From assembly GCA_030065755.1 (NCBI GenBank), contig JASJDA010000020.1:1-63268 (forward strand): a stretch of DNA of 63,268 nt, read 5' to 3'. Of this stretch, positions 26,950-36,266 are shown in pieces. Positions within the stretch are counted from its first letter, which is position 1. Every line of letters begins with the position of its first letter. A program made the position numbers and the translations under genes. The DNA is from Prochloraceae cyanobacterium. GTDB taxonomy: Bacteria; Cyanobacteriota; Cyanobacteriia; Cyanobacteriales; JASJDA01. The notes under the pieces are model-generated. The model saw nothing but the letters and a program-made list of their open reading frames with translations. It ran no database searches and was not told the origin of the DNA.

Positions 26950-27104
26950 TACCATGAATTTGGAAATAAATGTCTTGGTGGTAGATTTGGATTTTTAGTA
27001 AGGTGAGTTACTTTGAAGTGGTATCGATCGAGATTACATACTTGGATTTGCTATGAAATAGCAAATCCAAACTTAATCTATCAACGACGATCGATAAGTT
27101 TATT

Positions 27105-27662
27105 TTATTGCATTGAGCCTGCACCAGTGGCAATCAAACGTCTAAATAAACTTTCAGTCCAACCAGTTTCTCGCTGCACAGCCTGAGAGGAAACTTCTAC
27201 ATATGCTTGTTCGATAAAAGCAAGGTCGATCATGCAAATTTTGCTCAGAGGATTAATCACTGAAACATCTTTGCCTTCTTCTTTTACTATTTTTTCAGAT
27301 TCGTGAATGACAGTTGCCATAGCTGGAACTACGTGTTGAGGTCCTATACCTAGTTTGACGTGTACCAATCCAATCCGCCAGCGTCTCTGTGCGTATTCAT
27401 CGCCCCAATTATCCATGCCGGTAAACATTTCGTGAAACCATTCGATAAAGGTAGAGCGCAATCTATCCATACGCCCTTGCCCAGCATGTAAGATGTTTGC
27501 CATTTCTTCATCCCGCTCTAAATAGGCGTAAAAATGATCTGTCATGTGGGATGCTTTTTCTTTGCCCCAATCTGCGTTGGATTGAAGTATAGCCTTGTCT
27601 TCATCAGTTAAGAGCATTCTTTGCTCCATCTTGGTCAAGAATTGGCGAGGTTCTAGAGACAT
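27105..27662 (-). CDS. Protoglobin-family haem sensor globin
   Basis: This 185-residue single-domain globin is of the globin-coupled-sensor/protoglobin class. The proximal His region is WRIGLVHVKLGI (His101), with the pre-A helix and N-terminal extension typical of the class. No signalling output domain is attached, so it would act by protein-protein contact or as an O2/NO-binding protein. A Roadblock protein follows on the same strand, separated by about 150 bases. Confidence 0.78.
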   Translation of the reverse strand: MSLEPRQFLTKMEQRMLLTDEDKAILQSNADWGKEKASHMTDHFYAYLERDEEMANILHAGQGRMDRLRSTFIEWFHEMFTGMDNWGDEYAQRRWRIGLVHVKLGIGPQHVVPAMATVIHESEKIVKEEGKDVSVINPLSKICMIDLAFIEQAYVEVSSQAVQRETGWTESLFRRLIATGAGSMQ

Positions 27663-27961
27663 AATCTTACGTATCTCCCTTGGGATCTTTAAAGGTTCTT
27701 AATACTTTATGTTTCTTTTTTAACATTATTAAGATAAATTTAGTACCCCCATAATTACAGAGTCAGGAATTTCACCCAATCGACTGGGTATAATTACAAA
27801 CTGGACATTTTAACATAAAAATGTAGTTTATTTTCTGACAAGTTACTCTTCCAGATGGCTAAAAAAAATATTTTTAGTTCTATTAATAAAGTAATGGCAG
27901 ATAGTCGATTTTTTTCAAAGCTTTATTAACTAAATCCATGACCAGAGATGTATTTAACCTA

Positions 27962-28044
27962 CTTCTGTCACTCTGGGTTGATTTAACGAGTTAACGTCGA
28001 TGCAGCCCACGAAAAATTAGGCTTTCAACCCAGAGTGACAGAAG
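27962..28044. repeat. Palindromic element with 20-bp perfect arms
   Basis: The arms CTTCTGTCACTCTGGGTTGA (27962-27981) and its exact complement (28025-28044) flank a 43-base AT-rich core with no coding capacity. This is the first of three consecutive palindromes in this intergenic region. Confidence 0.75.
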
Positions 28045-28049
28045 AGAGT

Positions 28050-28154
28050 TAAGTACCTGAGCAAAATTATGTGTATATTCTCGACCGGCAAATTTCCCTC
28101 ATATCAAGGGTTTGGGGAATTTAAAATGTACAATTAATTTTGCTCAGGTACTTA
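28050..28154. repeat. Palindromic element with 20-bp perfect arms, second type
   Basis: The arms TAAGTACCTGAGCAAAATTA (28050-28069) and its exact complement (28135-28154) flank a core of about 65 bases. It differs from the elements on either side in sequence but has the same build. It begins 6 bases after the previous palindrome. Confidence 0.75.
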
Positions 28155-28157
28155 TTT

Positions 28158-28232
28158 TTTATAGGGAAGTCGCTGTCACTAAGTTATTTGTGGGTGGGAA
28201 ATTTATGGGTTACAAGAGGACTTCCCTATAAA
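28158..28232. repeat. Palindromic element, GGGAAGTC family, copy B
   Basis: The arms TTTATAGGGAAGTC (28158-28171) and the exact complement (28219-28232) resemble those of the element at 17-100 (AGGAAGTC core). The core shares TAAGTTATT with copies A and C but is otherwise diverged. It follows the previous palindrome by 4 bases. The rest of 27663-28362 holds no gene that I can see. Confidence 0.55.
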
Positions 28233-28362
28233 TTTGATAAATATTTTCGGCTACTAACTTAAAAGGGGACAGTAGGCAGTGTAAAAGCTTAGAGTTGAAC
28301 CGAGCTATTTTATACTGCTTCCAATAAATTTTTTCTGCCTTTTGATTGCCTCTCAATCTCTA

Positions 28363-31300
28363 CTACCACTTTTGATTGCACCCTTCGATCTTCACTAAAG
28401 TAAGGACTTTAGGAGAAATAGATCGAGCCTCGAGGGTTAATATATAAGCACAGGGAACGAAATACAATGCTAAAAGGGTAGCTCCGCAAACACCACCAGC
28501 GATCGCAATTGCCAAAGGAGGCCAAAAACCACCACCTTGTAATAATAAGGGAACGAAACCGATAGCGGTAGTTAAAGTTGTAGTAATGACGTGACGAGTA
28601 GAGTGCAATACAATTTGTCTGACTGCTCGACGATTGCCTTTCTTTGCTGCGGGATTTTCTAATAAAGCAGCTAAAACGACCACGGAATCGTTAATAGCTA
28701 CCCCGACTAAGCCGATCGTGCCAACAATTGCCATAAAGCCTAAAGGATAGCCAAACAACCATAAAGAGAACAATCCCAAACCGATCGAGCAAATACCGAC
28801 TATGCCGATGATACCAGCTAGTTTAAATGAACTCAAAGATAGCACTAGCACCCCTACCATCAATACTAATAATACGCCGATATTAGCAGCTAAATCACCT
28901 TCAGCTGTATCGCTCTGTTCTGCTTCGCCCCCAAATTCTAGAGAATAGCCAGAAGGTAGCTCTAAATTAGCATCTTTTAAGCTCGTTTGAAATTGAGCTA
29001 ATATTTCTGACGGAAGGACTCCAGGAGCGATAAAAGCTTGGACTAAATTGTAACGCTTGCCGTTGCGTCGGGTAATAACTGAATTTTCTGGTGTTAGATC
29101 TATATCTCCCAAACTAGATAAGGGAATGTTTCTGAGCGATCGGTTGTCGATACTATCTCGAGCTGTGGAGGTTGCTAGCAAATCTAGAGAACCAATTTTA
29201 CTGTAATCTCCGCGATCGCGATCTGCTATCCGAACTCTGACGGGTAATTCTTCGGTAGATTCGAGTACAGATCCCCCCGTGGTTCCTTCTAAATAAGCCT
29301 GCAACTGTCTAGAAATACTAGCATTATCTAATCCTGCCAAGCTAGCTTTTTCCTCATCTAAACGCAATTTTAACTGAGGTGAAATCTCGCTCGAACTGTC
29401 TCGAGTATGGGTAACGTTGGGAATTTGAGCTAAGATACCTCTGGCTTGCTCTCCCAAAATTCGCAGGCGATCGAGATCGGAGCCGTAAATACGCATCTCT
29501 ATAGGAGCATCAAAAGGCGGTCCTTGTTCTAATTTTCGCACTAATACCCTCGCAATCGGAAAAGCTTCGTCCATTTCTGTTTGGAGACTGCTAACGAAAC
29601 TATCTTCTGCAATAGAATTTAATTGCACCATTGCTTGAGCGTAGTTTGATTCCCCTTCTTTTCCCTGAGCTAAATTGTAATAAAATGTCGGCGTGTTACT
29701 ACCAATGAACCAATGGACGTTAACGGCTTCTTTCCTCTCCATAATTAAATTACGGGCTTTGGTTGCAATCGCCAAAGTTTCTTCTAAAGAAGCAGAAGAA
29801 GGTAATTCTAGCTCGATTTGAAGCTGATCGCGATCGGCTGCTGGAAAGAATTGACTTTGTAAAGTTGCAGCTTGTACGAAGCCAGTCACGGGTATGGTAA
29901 GGGCTAATAATATACCTATTAGTGGTTTAGCGAACAACCACCGCAGAGTTCTATTATAAAGGGATGTTAGTTTGGGATAGGAAAATCCATTTTCCCACCA
30001 GGAGGTTACTTTTTTTTGCTTTTTCTTGCTTCTAAAGATAGCTGCTAGAGCGGGAATTACTGTTAAAGACAAAAATAAAGAGGAACAAACTGCTAAAATT
30101 ACCCCAATGGCGATCGTACCGACAAATTCTCCCGCACCTCCAGGTAAAAGAGCGATCGGCATAAAAGCAAGCACTGTGGTTAATGTCGATGCTAGCAAAG
30201 GAATGAATAAGTATTGAACAGTTTTGGCGAGCGCCTCATCTGGTTTGATTCCTGTTTTGAGATGTTTATTTACCTCATCTACCACCACGATCGCCGTATC
30301 AATTAACAATCCTAAAGCAACGATCAAGCCCGTTATCGACATTTGATGCAAAGGAATGCCGATTGTTTTCATCCAGCCTAAAACCATTAATAATGATAAA
30401 GGTAAAGCCGCTCCAATTATTAAAGCCGATCGCCAACCCATCATAAATAAGGTTACGGCAAAAACTAGCAATCCTCCTAATAAAAGATTGAGAATTAGTT
30501 CGTTGAGTCTGTTAGTAATGTATTTACTTTGATCGAAAATTGTGTATAAATTTAGATCTTTTGGCAGTTGTTTTTGAAACTGTTTTAAAGTTTTATTAGC
30601 ATTATCTGCCCATAAATCGATTCGGTAATTGGATTGAACCAAAATAGCTACGGCGATCGCGCTATGACCGTTAACTATTGCTAATTCATCTGGCGGCTCT
30701 TTGATTCCTTTATTAATTTCGGCGAGATCTCCTAATTTGGTAAATTGTCCTTGGCTGCCAAAACTAATGGGAATATTTTTAATGCGATCGAGAGAGTTTA
30801 ATTCCGATTCTACTTCTAAAGTAAGATTATTATTAGCACTGCGAAATTCCCCAGCAGAAATCTTAGCATCGCTTTGTTGGATTTCACGAGAAACTTGCTC
30901 GATAGTAAGATTGAGTGCGACTAACCTGGCTGGATCGATTTCTACGGTAATTTCTTCGCTTGGTTCGCCATATATTTCGACTTTTTCCGTTCCTGGTAAA
31001 GTTTCGAGTTTTTCTTGCAAGGATTCGGCTCTGCGAGTCAAAATAGCATAGTTTGGATCGCTCTGGTTTTCCCAAGTCAGTGCAACTATCTTGGCATAAG
31101 CTTTAGGGTCAATTTTGTCTAATTCTGGTTCGCTTGCTTCTGCTGGCAGTTCTGCTCTAGCATCATCTATTTTGTCACGAATGCGCGACCAAACCAAATC
31201 GGTTTCACCAGCTTTTACTGATTCTAACAATTCGATGTTGATAACAGATATTCCCGCTCGCGATGTAGATTCGTAGTTTTGAATTTCTTCGATATCGGCA

Positions 31301-31506
31301 ATTTCTGATTCAATTTTTTCGCTAACTAAAGCTTCAACTCGCTCCGCATCAGCACCTGGTAATACAGTTCGCACTACGGCCAATCGCGATCCTAATTCTG
31401 GATCTTCCAATCTGGGTAAGGTAAAGAAGGAAGAAAGACCCCAAACTATAATTAATATTATCGTCAGCAAAAGCAGTCGATAATTACGATAAAATAAGTT
31501 GTTCAT
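28363..31506 (-). CDS. RND-family efflux permease
   Basis: The 1047-residue inner-membrane pump has the RND layout: a first membrane helix, a large periplasmic loop, membrane helices 2-6, a second large loop, and helices 8-12. The TM4 signature is GLLIDTAIVVVDEV, with one of the two usual Asp replaced by Thr. TM10 contains GVAINDSVVVLAALLE. It works with the adaptor encoded 10 bases upstream and needs an outer-membrane TolC-type channel from elsewhere. The substrate may be drugs, lipids or metals; no metal-type Met cluster is obvious. Confidence 0.88.
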   Translation of the reverse strand: MNNLFYRNYRLLLLTIILIIVWGLSSFFTLPRLEDPELGSRLAVVRTVLPGADAERVEALVSEKIESEIADIEEIQNYESTSRAGISVINIELLESVKAGETDLVWSRIRDKIDDARAELPAEASEPELDKIDPKAYAKIVALTWENQSDPNYAILTRRAESLQEKLETLPGTEKVEIYGEPSEEITVEIDPARLVALNLTIEQVSREIQQSDAKISAGEFRSANNNLTLEVESELNSLDRIKNIPISFGSQGQFTKLGDLAEINKGIKEPPDELAIVNGHSAIAVAILVQSNYRIDLWADNANKTLKQFQKQLPKDLNLYTIFDQSKYITNRLNELILNLLLGGLLVFAVTLFMMGWRSALIIGAALPLSLLMVLGWMKTIGIPLHQMSITGLIVALGLLIDTAIVVVDEVNKHLKTGIKPDEALAKTVQYLFIPLLASTLTTVLAFMPIALLPGGAGEFVGTIAIGVILAVCSSLFLSLTVIPALAAIFRSKKKQKKVTSWWENGFSYPKLTSLYNRTLRWLFAKPLIGILLALTIPVTGFVQAATLQSQFFPAADRDQLQIELELPSSASLEETLAIATKARNLIMERKEAVNVHWFIGSNTPTFYYNLAQGKEGESNYAQAMVQLNSIAEDSFVSSLQTEMDEAFPIARVLVRKLEQGPPFDAPIEMRIYGSDLDRLRILGEQARGILAQIPNVTHTRDSSSEISPQLKLRLDEEKASLAGLDNASISRQLQAYLEGTTGGSVLESTEELPVRVRIADRDRGDYSKIGSLDLLATSTARDSIDNRSLRNIPLSSLGDIDLTPENSVITRRNGKRYNLVQAFIAPGVLPSEILAQFQTSLKDANLELPSGYSLEFGGEAEQSDTAEGDLAANIGVLLVLMVGVLVLSLSSFKLAGIIGIVGICSIGLGLFSLWLFGYPLGFMAIVGTIGLVGVAINDSVVVLAALLENPAAKKGNRRAVRQIVLHSTRHVITTTLTTAIGFVPLLLQGGGFWPPLAIAIAGGVCGATLLALYFVPCAYILTLEARSISPKVLTLVKIEGCNQKW

Positions 31507-31516
31507 AATTAAATTT

Positions 31517-32866
31517 TTACTTGCTGTTGTCTGTTACCTCTGACCCCTGACCCCTGACCTCTGACCTCTGACCCGCGATCGGACGAACTAACTGCTCGGG
31601 GACTAGTCTTTGCGTACCTTGACTGACGACTTTCTCCCCTTCCGAAAGCGTTCCTCTAACAAAAACTCGATCGCCATCACTATGCAACACTTCTAAATCT
31701 CGTTTTTCAATGCGATAATTACTTCCAATTTCTATTACAACGAAGCAAGACCACAAACCCTTTTCCGAACGCACTAAAGCTGTTGTCGGCAACCAATATC
31801 CTGAATTATTGACAGATCGAGTAATTTGCAACCTGGCTACTTCTTTTGATGCTATTAAGCTTCTATTTCCTTCGAGTTTTAAAATAATCGTTCGGGTTTG
31901 AGTTGCTGGATCGATTTCTGGTAATATCGATACAACTTTTGCTCGATAGGTGCGATCGCCTACCTTCACTTTTCGATTGCTCCCTATTTGCAATTCCGAT
32001 AATATTTCATTGGGAACGCCGATTTCTACTTCTGGGGTCGCATCTTCAACTAAACGTACTACAGATTGACCTGCTTGTATTACCGTTCCTTCATCCGTAT
32101 TGCGAGCGGCTATAATTCCAGAGAAAGGGGCGCGAATCGTACTTTTATCGATATTTACGTCTAATTCGGCGATACTCGCATCTAATTGACGCACTGCTGC
32201 TTTTTGTGCTTCAATTTGCTCGGATCTCGTTCCGTTTAATAATTCTTCTAATCTACTGCGGGCAATATTTAATCGATCGCTCAAGGCTTTTGCTGTGTAT
32301 GTTATTTCGTCGAGATTTTCTCGGCTTATTGCTCCTTGAGAATATAAAGATCTCCTCCGATCGGCTTTAATTTCTTCTAATTGCAATTGATTTGTTAAAT
32401 TACTTACTTCTGCTTTTGCTGCAGCTATTTCTTCAGCTCGCGCACCGTTTTGTAATTCTGACAAGACGGCTATTGCTTGAGCTTTTTGGGCTAATAATCT
32501 CGCTCTTTGTGCTTGCAAGTTGCGGGTATCTAATTTGGCGATCGCCGTACCTTTAATTACTCGATCGCCGCGATCGACTCCAAACCAAACTAAATTCCCC
32601 GCTCTCTCGAAACCTAATTCACTCGCTCTTCGCGCTACTATTTCTCCAGTATAGTTACGCAGTACTTCATAACTGTTTGCTTGTCGAACTTCTAGGGTTT
32701 CAACTGGCAATACTGTGAGGTTACTTTTTGTTTCAACGGAACTGCGGGCGATCGTTTTTGATTTAACAAAGGGGATGCCAATTATCAATAAGAATCCCGC
32801 ACTGCCAATTGCTACTAAATTTTTACTAAAGGATTTGGATATCATGACCTCAGCTTCTTGAATCAA
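31517..32866 (-). CDS. RND efflux periplasmic adaptor (membrane fusion protein)
   Basis: The 449-residue HlyD/AcrA-type adaptor has an N-terminal membrane or signal segment (about 14-29). A lipoyl half-motif (FERAGNLVWFGVDRGDRV) precedes a long coiled-coil hairpin (about 105-225), which is followed by the second half (STIRAPFSGIIAARNTDEG) and a beta-barrel. The last 20 residues (Arg/Ser/Glu/Gly-rich, SEVRGQGSEV) are translated from the heptamer repeat at 31538-31572, an odd low-complexity tail. The start overlaps the TSUP gene stop by 4 bases. Confidence 0.88.
   Translation of the reverse strand: MIQEAEVMISKSFSKNLVAIGSAGFLLIIGIPFVKSKTIARSSVETKSNLTVLPVETLEVRQANSYEVLRNYTGEIVARRASELGFERAGNLVWFGVDRGDRVIKGTAIAKLDTRNLQAQRARLLAQKAQAIAVLSELQNGARAEEIAAAKAEVSNLTNQLQLEEIKADRRRSLYSQGAISRENLDEITYTAKALSDRLNIARSRLEELLNGTRSEQIEAQKAAVRQLDASIAELDVNIDKSTIRAPFSGIIAARNTDEGTVIQAGQSVVRLVEDATPEVEIGVPNEILSELQIGSNRKVKVGDRTYRAKVVSILPEIDPATQTRTIILKLEGNRSLIASKEVARLQITRSVNNSGYWLPTTALVRSEKGLWSCFVVIEIGSNYRIEKRDLEVLHSDGDRVFVRGTLSEGEKVVSQGTQRLVPEQLVRPIAGQRSEVRGQGSEVTDNSK
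31538..31572 (+). repeat. Heptamer tandem repeat CYCTGAC (STRR), 5 units, inside a coding sequence
   Basis: Five exact-length 7-base units (CTCTGAC, CCCTGAC, CCCTGAC, CTCTGAC, CTCTGAC) lie within the 3' end of the adaptor gene. The same family recurs at 57270-57297 upstream of apcE. Confidence 0.85.
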
Positions 32867-33960
32867 ACGACAGATCTCGAACGGACAAAACTGGGAGTAA
32901 CATAAATTTTGCTTTTGTACATCCAGTAATAAATTGAAGAGAAGATAGTAAACACGAAGATAGAATAACAGAGGAGCTTAGGATTCAAAGGAATAAGCAG
33001 AAAAGAACTAACTAACTCAATGAAGATTAGACCGACAAGAATCCTGCCAATGGTTTTTCGTTTCATCAAATTGCACAACACAGCACCTGTTGGGGCGCCG
33101 ACTACAACTACTGGTACTGCTGCTAGCCAATAATTAGTTACAGGCTTGACAAAATCACCAATAAAATATTGATGAACTATAAAGCCAACCACAGCATTGA
33201 TAGCCATCAAGATAACAGAGGTAGGGGTGCTTACCTTTTCGCACAAGCCGAAGAGTAACAACATGACTGAAAAACCGACAATATCCATACCACTGCCAAC
33301 TAAACCACTAACGATTCCTCCCCAAAGTCCTGCTACTAGCGAGAAAACTCGTTCTCTTTTTCCCCAAGAAGGGATAGCTAAATTCCGCCTCCTTCTCTTC
33401 CGATTTAAAGCGAACAAAACGAGACCAAAGCTACCGACCATCATGGTGAAAGAAAACTTGATTACATTTGCGGGCAGAATAGGGGCTAGCAAGACTGAGC
33501 CTAAGATGATACCAGGAATACCTCCAAGAGTTGCCCAACGGATGAACCGCCACTCTACCTTAGTTTTCATTGCCACAATGGTCAATGAAGCTGCGCTCAT
33601 ACCTACACTTTGAATAGCTAGAGAAAATACCTTGGCCTCGTTTGGAGGAACGTGAAGCACCTTAGTGAAAACTGGAAAAGCAATTGCTCCTCCGCCCATG
33701 CTCGTACCGCCTGCTACCATAGAACCAAAAATCATGGTTACGGCAGCTTCCCAGTTAGCAATCAGATTAGAAAGGGCCTGACTCGGACCACTTAGAGTTA
33801 ACCATGCAGTCCAGACAGTGATAGCAACGAATATGCTAACGCCAATAAAGTGCTGAGAAGATAAAGTCTTAAATGCAAAGCGAAACAATTTACCGCTCGA
33901 CTGGATCTGGTTTTTAATTTTGCCTTTTTTTGTTGGCTGAGCTTTTTTTTGCTCGAACAT
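32863..33960 (-). CDS. TSUP family permease heading an RND operon
   Basis: The 365-residue protein has about 45 extra residues at the N-terminus (basic, Lys-rich) before a TSUP core: SMVAGGTSMGGGAIAFPVFT near residue 80 and WGGIVSGLVGSGMDIVGFSV near 215. This is a divergent branch compared with the 270-residue TSUP at 3743. Its stop overlaps the adaptor start (ATGA), so a TSUP-adaptor-RND operon is likely. The transported anion is unknown. Linkage to an export pump suggests a shared substrate or stress. Confidence 0.83.
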   Translation of the reverse strand: MFEQKKAQPTKKGKIKNQIQSSGKLFRFAFKTLSSQHFIGVSIFVAITVWTAWLTLSGPSQALSNLIANWEAAVTMIFGSMVAGGTSMGGGAIAFPVFTKVLHVPPNEAKVFSLAIQSVGMSAASLTIVAMKTKVEWRFIRWATLGGIPGIILGSVLLAPILPANVIKFSFTMMVGSFGLVLFALNRKRRRRNLAIPSWGKRERVFSLVAGLWGGIVSGLVGSGMDIVGFSVMLLLFGLCEKVSTPTSVILMAINAVVGFIVHQYFIGDFVKPVTNYWLAAVPVVVVGAPTGAVLCNLMKRKTIGRILVGLIFIELVSSFLLIPLNPKLLCYSIFVFTIFSSIYYWMYKSKIYVTPSFVRSRSVV

Positions 33961-34092
33961 ATTTATTCCTGTATTAGCTGATTTGTTTAATTAACAAAGA
34001 CTGTTGAGAGTCGCGATTACAATTAAGGAACGAAATATCCAAGATATATGCTCTGAAGCGCTCGGTAATTGTTAGTGTTTTAGTACAGGAAT

Positions 34093-34150
34093 ATGGCTTA
34101 CGCTAAGCAAATAAGACATCTGCCATGAGCGATAACTTAGCGTAAACCAT
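34093..34150. repeat. 58-base inverted repeat downstream of the biosynthetic operon
   Basis: The arms ATGGCTTACGCTAAG (34093-34107) and CTTAGCGTAAACCAT (34136-34150) are complementary at 14 of 15 positions. It lies 84 bases past the stop of the last minus-strand gene. It could act as a terminator hairpin or be another small palindromic element; there is no T-tract on the minus strand. Confidence 0.5.
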
Positions 34151-34233
34151 GCTAGCTTCGAGGTTATAACGCCTCTCCACCAATCTCGATCCCATTGATT
34201 GTGCGTAAATTTCTGGCTTTCTTTTGATATTCC

Positions 34234-36000
34234 CTAAGTTTGATTGCCCCAAGGTAGAAGCTTAGCTTGATACCGATAGGACTTGAACTCTTCACGGGTC
34301 TGGGCTATTTGCTGGTTAGTGGGTAAATCTTTGGTCTGGATATGGAAAACTATTTCTCCGAGTAAAGCTTGACCTGCCATCATTAGCAGACGAGCAACAT
34401 GAAATAAATTTTTTGGCGCAAGTACGCCAGAAATTCCAAAACCCTTCCACTGCATTCTTAGCAACCACACAGCAGTGTAAAAAGCAGTATTTTTTAGACC
34501 GGAAAAAACATTCAGCTGATTGGGCGCTAGTTTAGCATTTTCTAAGAAATCATCGAAGTGCTTGCTAGTGTAGTATCCTCCAATCAGTTGATCTGCGCGA
34601 TAGCAATCCATCAAACCAATATTGCCACCTTTTTCCACTATTTTGGTTAGCCGATCGTACACGTAGGTGAAGAACTTAAAGTTCCCAGGAGAACTCTTCA
34701 GGTAAGCAGAAATAAATGTTGGATCTAAGAACCATTTACCAATGTACATTGGTACAAATAAACCAAACCACCACATGTATTCCAGGTAGATGCGGGAACT
34801 CATCGCACTCGCATGTCCCAAATGCTGGGAATGACAACTCATAATTTTGTTACAATTACGAGCGTACATAACATTAAAATCGTTGTAGGCAGACCGTTTT
34901 GACTCAGCATCAGCATCACCAGCTAGTTTGGCTTTGATAATCTCAGTTATGCTTTCTGCAGCTTGGGCAATCATAGTTGTTCCTAGACCGTAAAAAGCAT
35001 CAAATATGGCAGCTGAGTCTCCCAAGACGTACCAATTATCTTTGGAGAACATAGTTTTGCTAATGTGCGCCAGCCTTGGTAAGTAATTGAATTCTACATC
35101 TGTTCCACTCTCGACCAATTTATAGAGCATGTTGTGGTTTGTTTCCAGGAAGGCTAAAAATTTATCCAGAGTGTTGATTTGTTTGCTAGAAATCACATCA
35201 TGGTGGTGAACTACGCCAAGAGACAATTCCATTGTCTTAGTATCATTGGGAATCATCCACAGCCAATGACCTTGACCAAACCAGTGATTGGTTCCATAGT
35301 AGCGACTGGCTACCAATTCAGTTGGGTCGAACTTATTAATAATGGTGCGATCTACATTTTTGACACTCACCCAAGCCGAACCATTATTGACTCCATCAAG
35401 ATTTTCTGGACCAAATAAGACGTTATCAGTTTGGCGACCAATGATAAACTTACGACCTGCTGCGTCAATTACATGCTTGGTTTTCAATTCGAGATATTCA
35501 CCATCTGATTTCTTAACTTTAACTGTTTTAAGGGCATCACCAGGTGTTAGATCTACATCCACTACTTTACCTTGGTAGAATACAGCACCTTGCTCTTTAT
35601 TCATTTGCAGTAAATCTTCTTCAAATCTAGCCCGATGTAAGTGAAAGGTAGGAACAGCACCTTGACGATTGACCCAAATATTATAGTAGTCGTCAATATT
35701 ATCGGTTTTGCCAGAATTTTTTGCCCAGTGGAGATGTAAACCTGCTTTAGGAGGATGATTCTCAATTATATATTCATAAAGATCGAGTTCTTTGTAGAGA
35801 AATAAAGAGCCTATTTCTACCAAAGATTCTCCCAATTTATGATTTTTTTTGTTGGAAAGACGTTGCTCGGGACGTGGGTCTATTAAAGTGATTTTAATGT
35901 TAGGGATATTGAGCATCAGGTGGCGAGCTTGACATAATCCTGCAAAGCCTGCACCCATAATTACGACATCATATTCGCGGACTTGTGTTGTAGTTTGCAT
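34234..36000 (-). CDS. Flavin-dependent halogenase-like oxidoreductase
   Basis: The 588-residue FAD enzyme has the dinucleotide motif GAGFAG (16-21). The segment KLGESLVE contains Lys55, aligned with the catalytic Lys of flavin halogenases. It also carries the exact WxWxIP motif, WLWMIP (246-251). A further FAD motif is GDSAAIFDAFYGLG. The fold is that of tryptophan-halogenase-type and related flavin enzymes, so it could halogenate or hydroxylate a carrier-bound or free intermediate. It closes the PKS operon, 266 bases after the SDR gene. The halogen role is inferred from motifs only; some family members do not halogenate. Confidence 0.8.
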   Translation of the reverse strand: MQTTTQVREYDVVIMGAGFAGLCQARHLMLNIPNIKITLIDPRPEQRLSNKKNHKLGESLVEIGSLFLYKELDLYEYIIENHPPKAGLHLHWAKNSGKTDNIDDYYNIWVNRQGAVPTFHLHRARFEEDLLQMNKEQGAVFYQGKVVDVDLTPGDALKTVKVKKSDGEYLELKTKHVIDAAGRKFIIGRQTDNVLFGPENLDGVNNGSAWVSVKNVDRTIINKFDPTELVASRYYGTNHWFGQGHWLWMIPNDTKTMELSLGVVHHHDVISSKQINTLDKFLAFLETNHNMLYKLVESGTDVEFNYLPRLAHISKTMFSKDNWYVLGDSAAIFDAFYGLGTTMIAQAAESITEIIKAKLAGDADAESKRSAYNDFNVMYARNCNKIMSCHSQHLGHASAMSSRIYLEYMWWFGLFVPMYIGKWFLDPTFISAYLKSSPGNFKFFTYVYDRLTKIVEKGGNIGLMDCYRADQLIGGYYTSKHFDDFLENAKLAPNQLNVFSGLKNTAFYTAVWLLRMQWKGFGISGVLAPKNLFHVARLLMMAGQALLGEIVFHIQTKDLPTNQQIAQTREEFKSYRYQAKLLPWGNQT

Positions 36001-36266
36001 CGAAAAACTCCTTTTGATTAATTTGATTAAGGTTTTATTACCAATTAATTGCTTGAGAATAAAAGCTTTAACTGTCGATCGCGCATAAAGATTTTATTCT
36101 CTTCACCTCCCTCACCCCCCAACCTCCCTTTTTTTTACTCTACAAATGATTTTCTTTGAGCGAACAATACTTTACTTGCTTCTATTTTTGCTTTCTTAAA
36201 TGCAAATAAATTACAAGTACTGTAGTTTTTTTCTGGAAATATAGTAAATCTTTTAGAGTTCAAACC

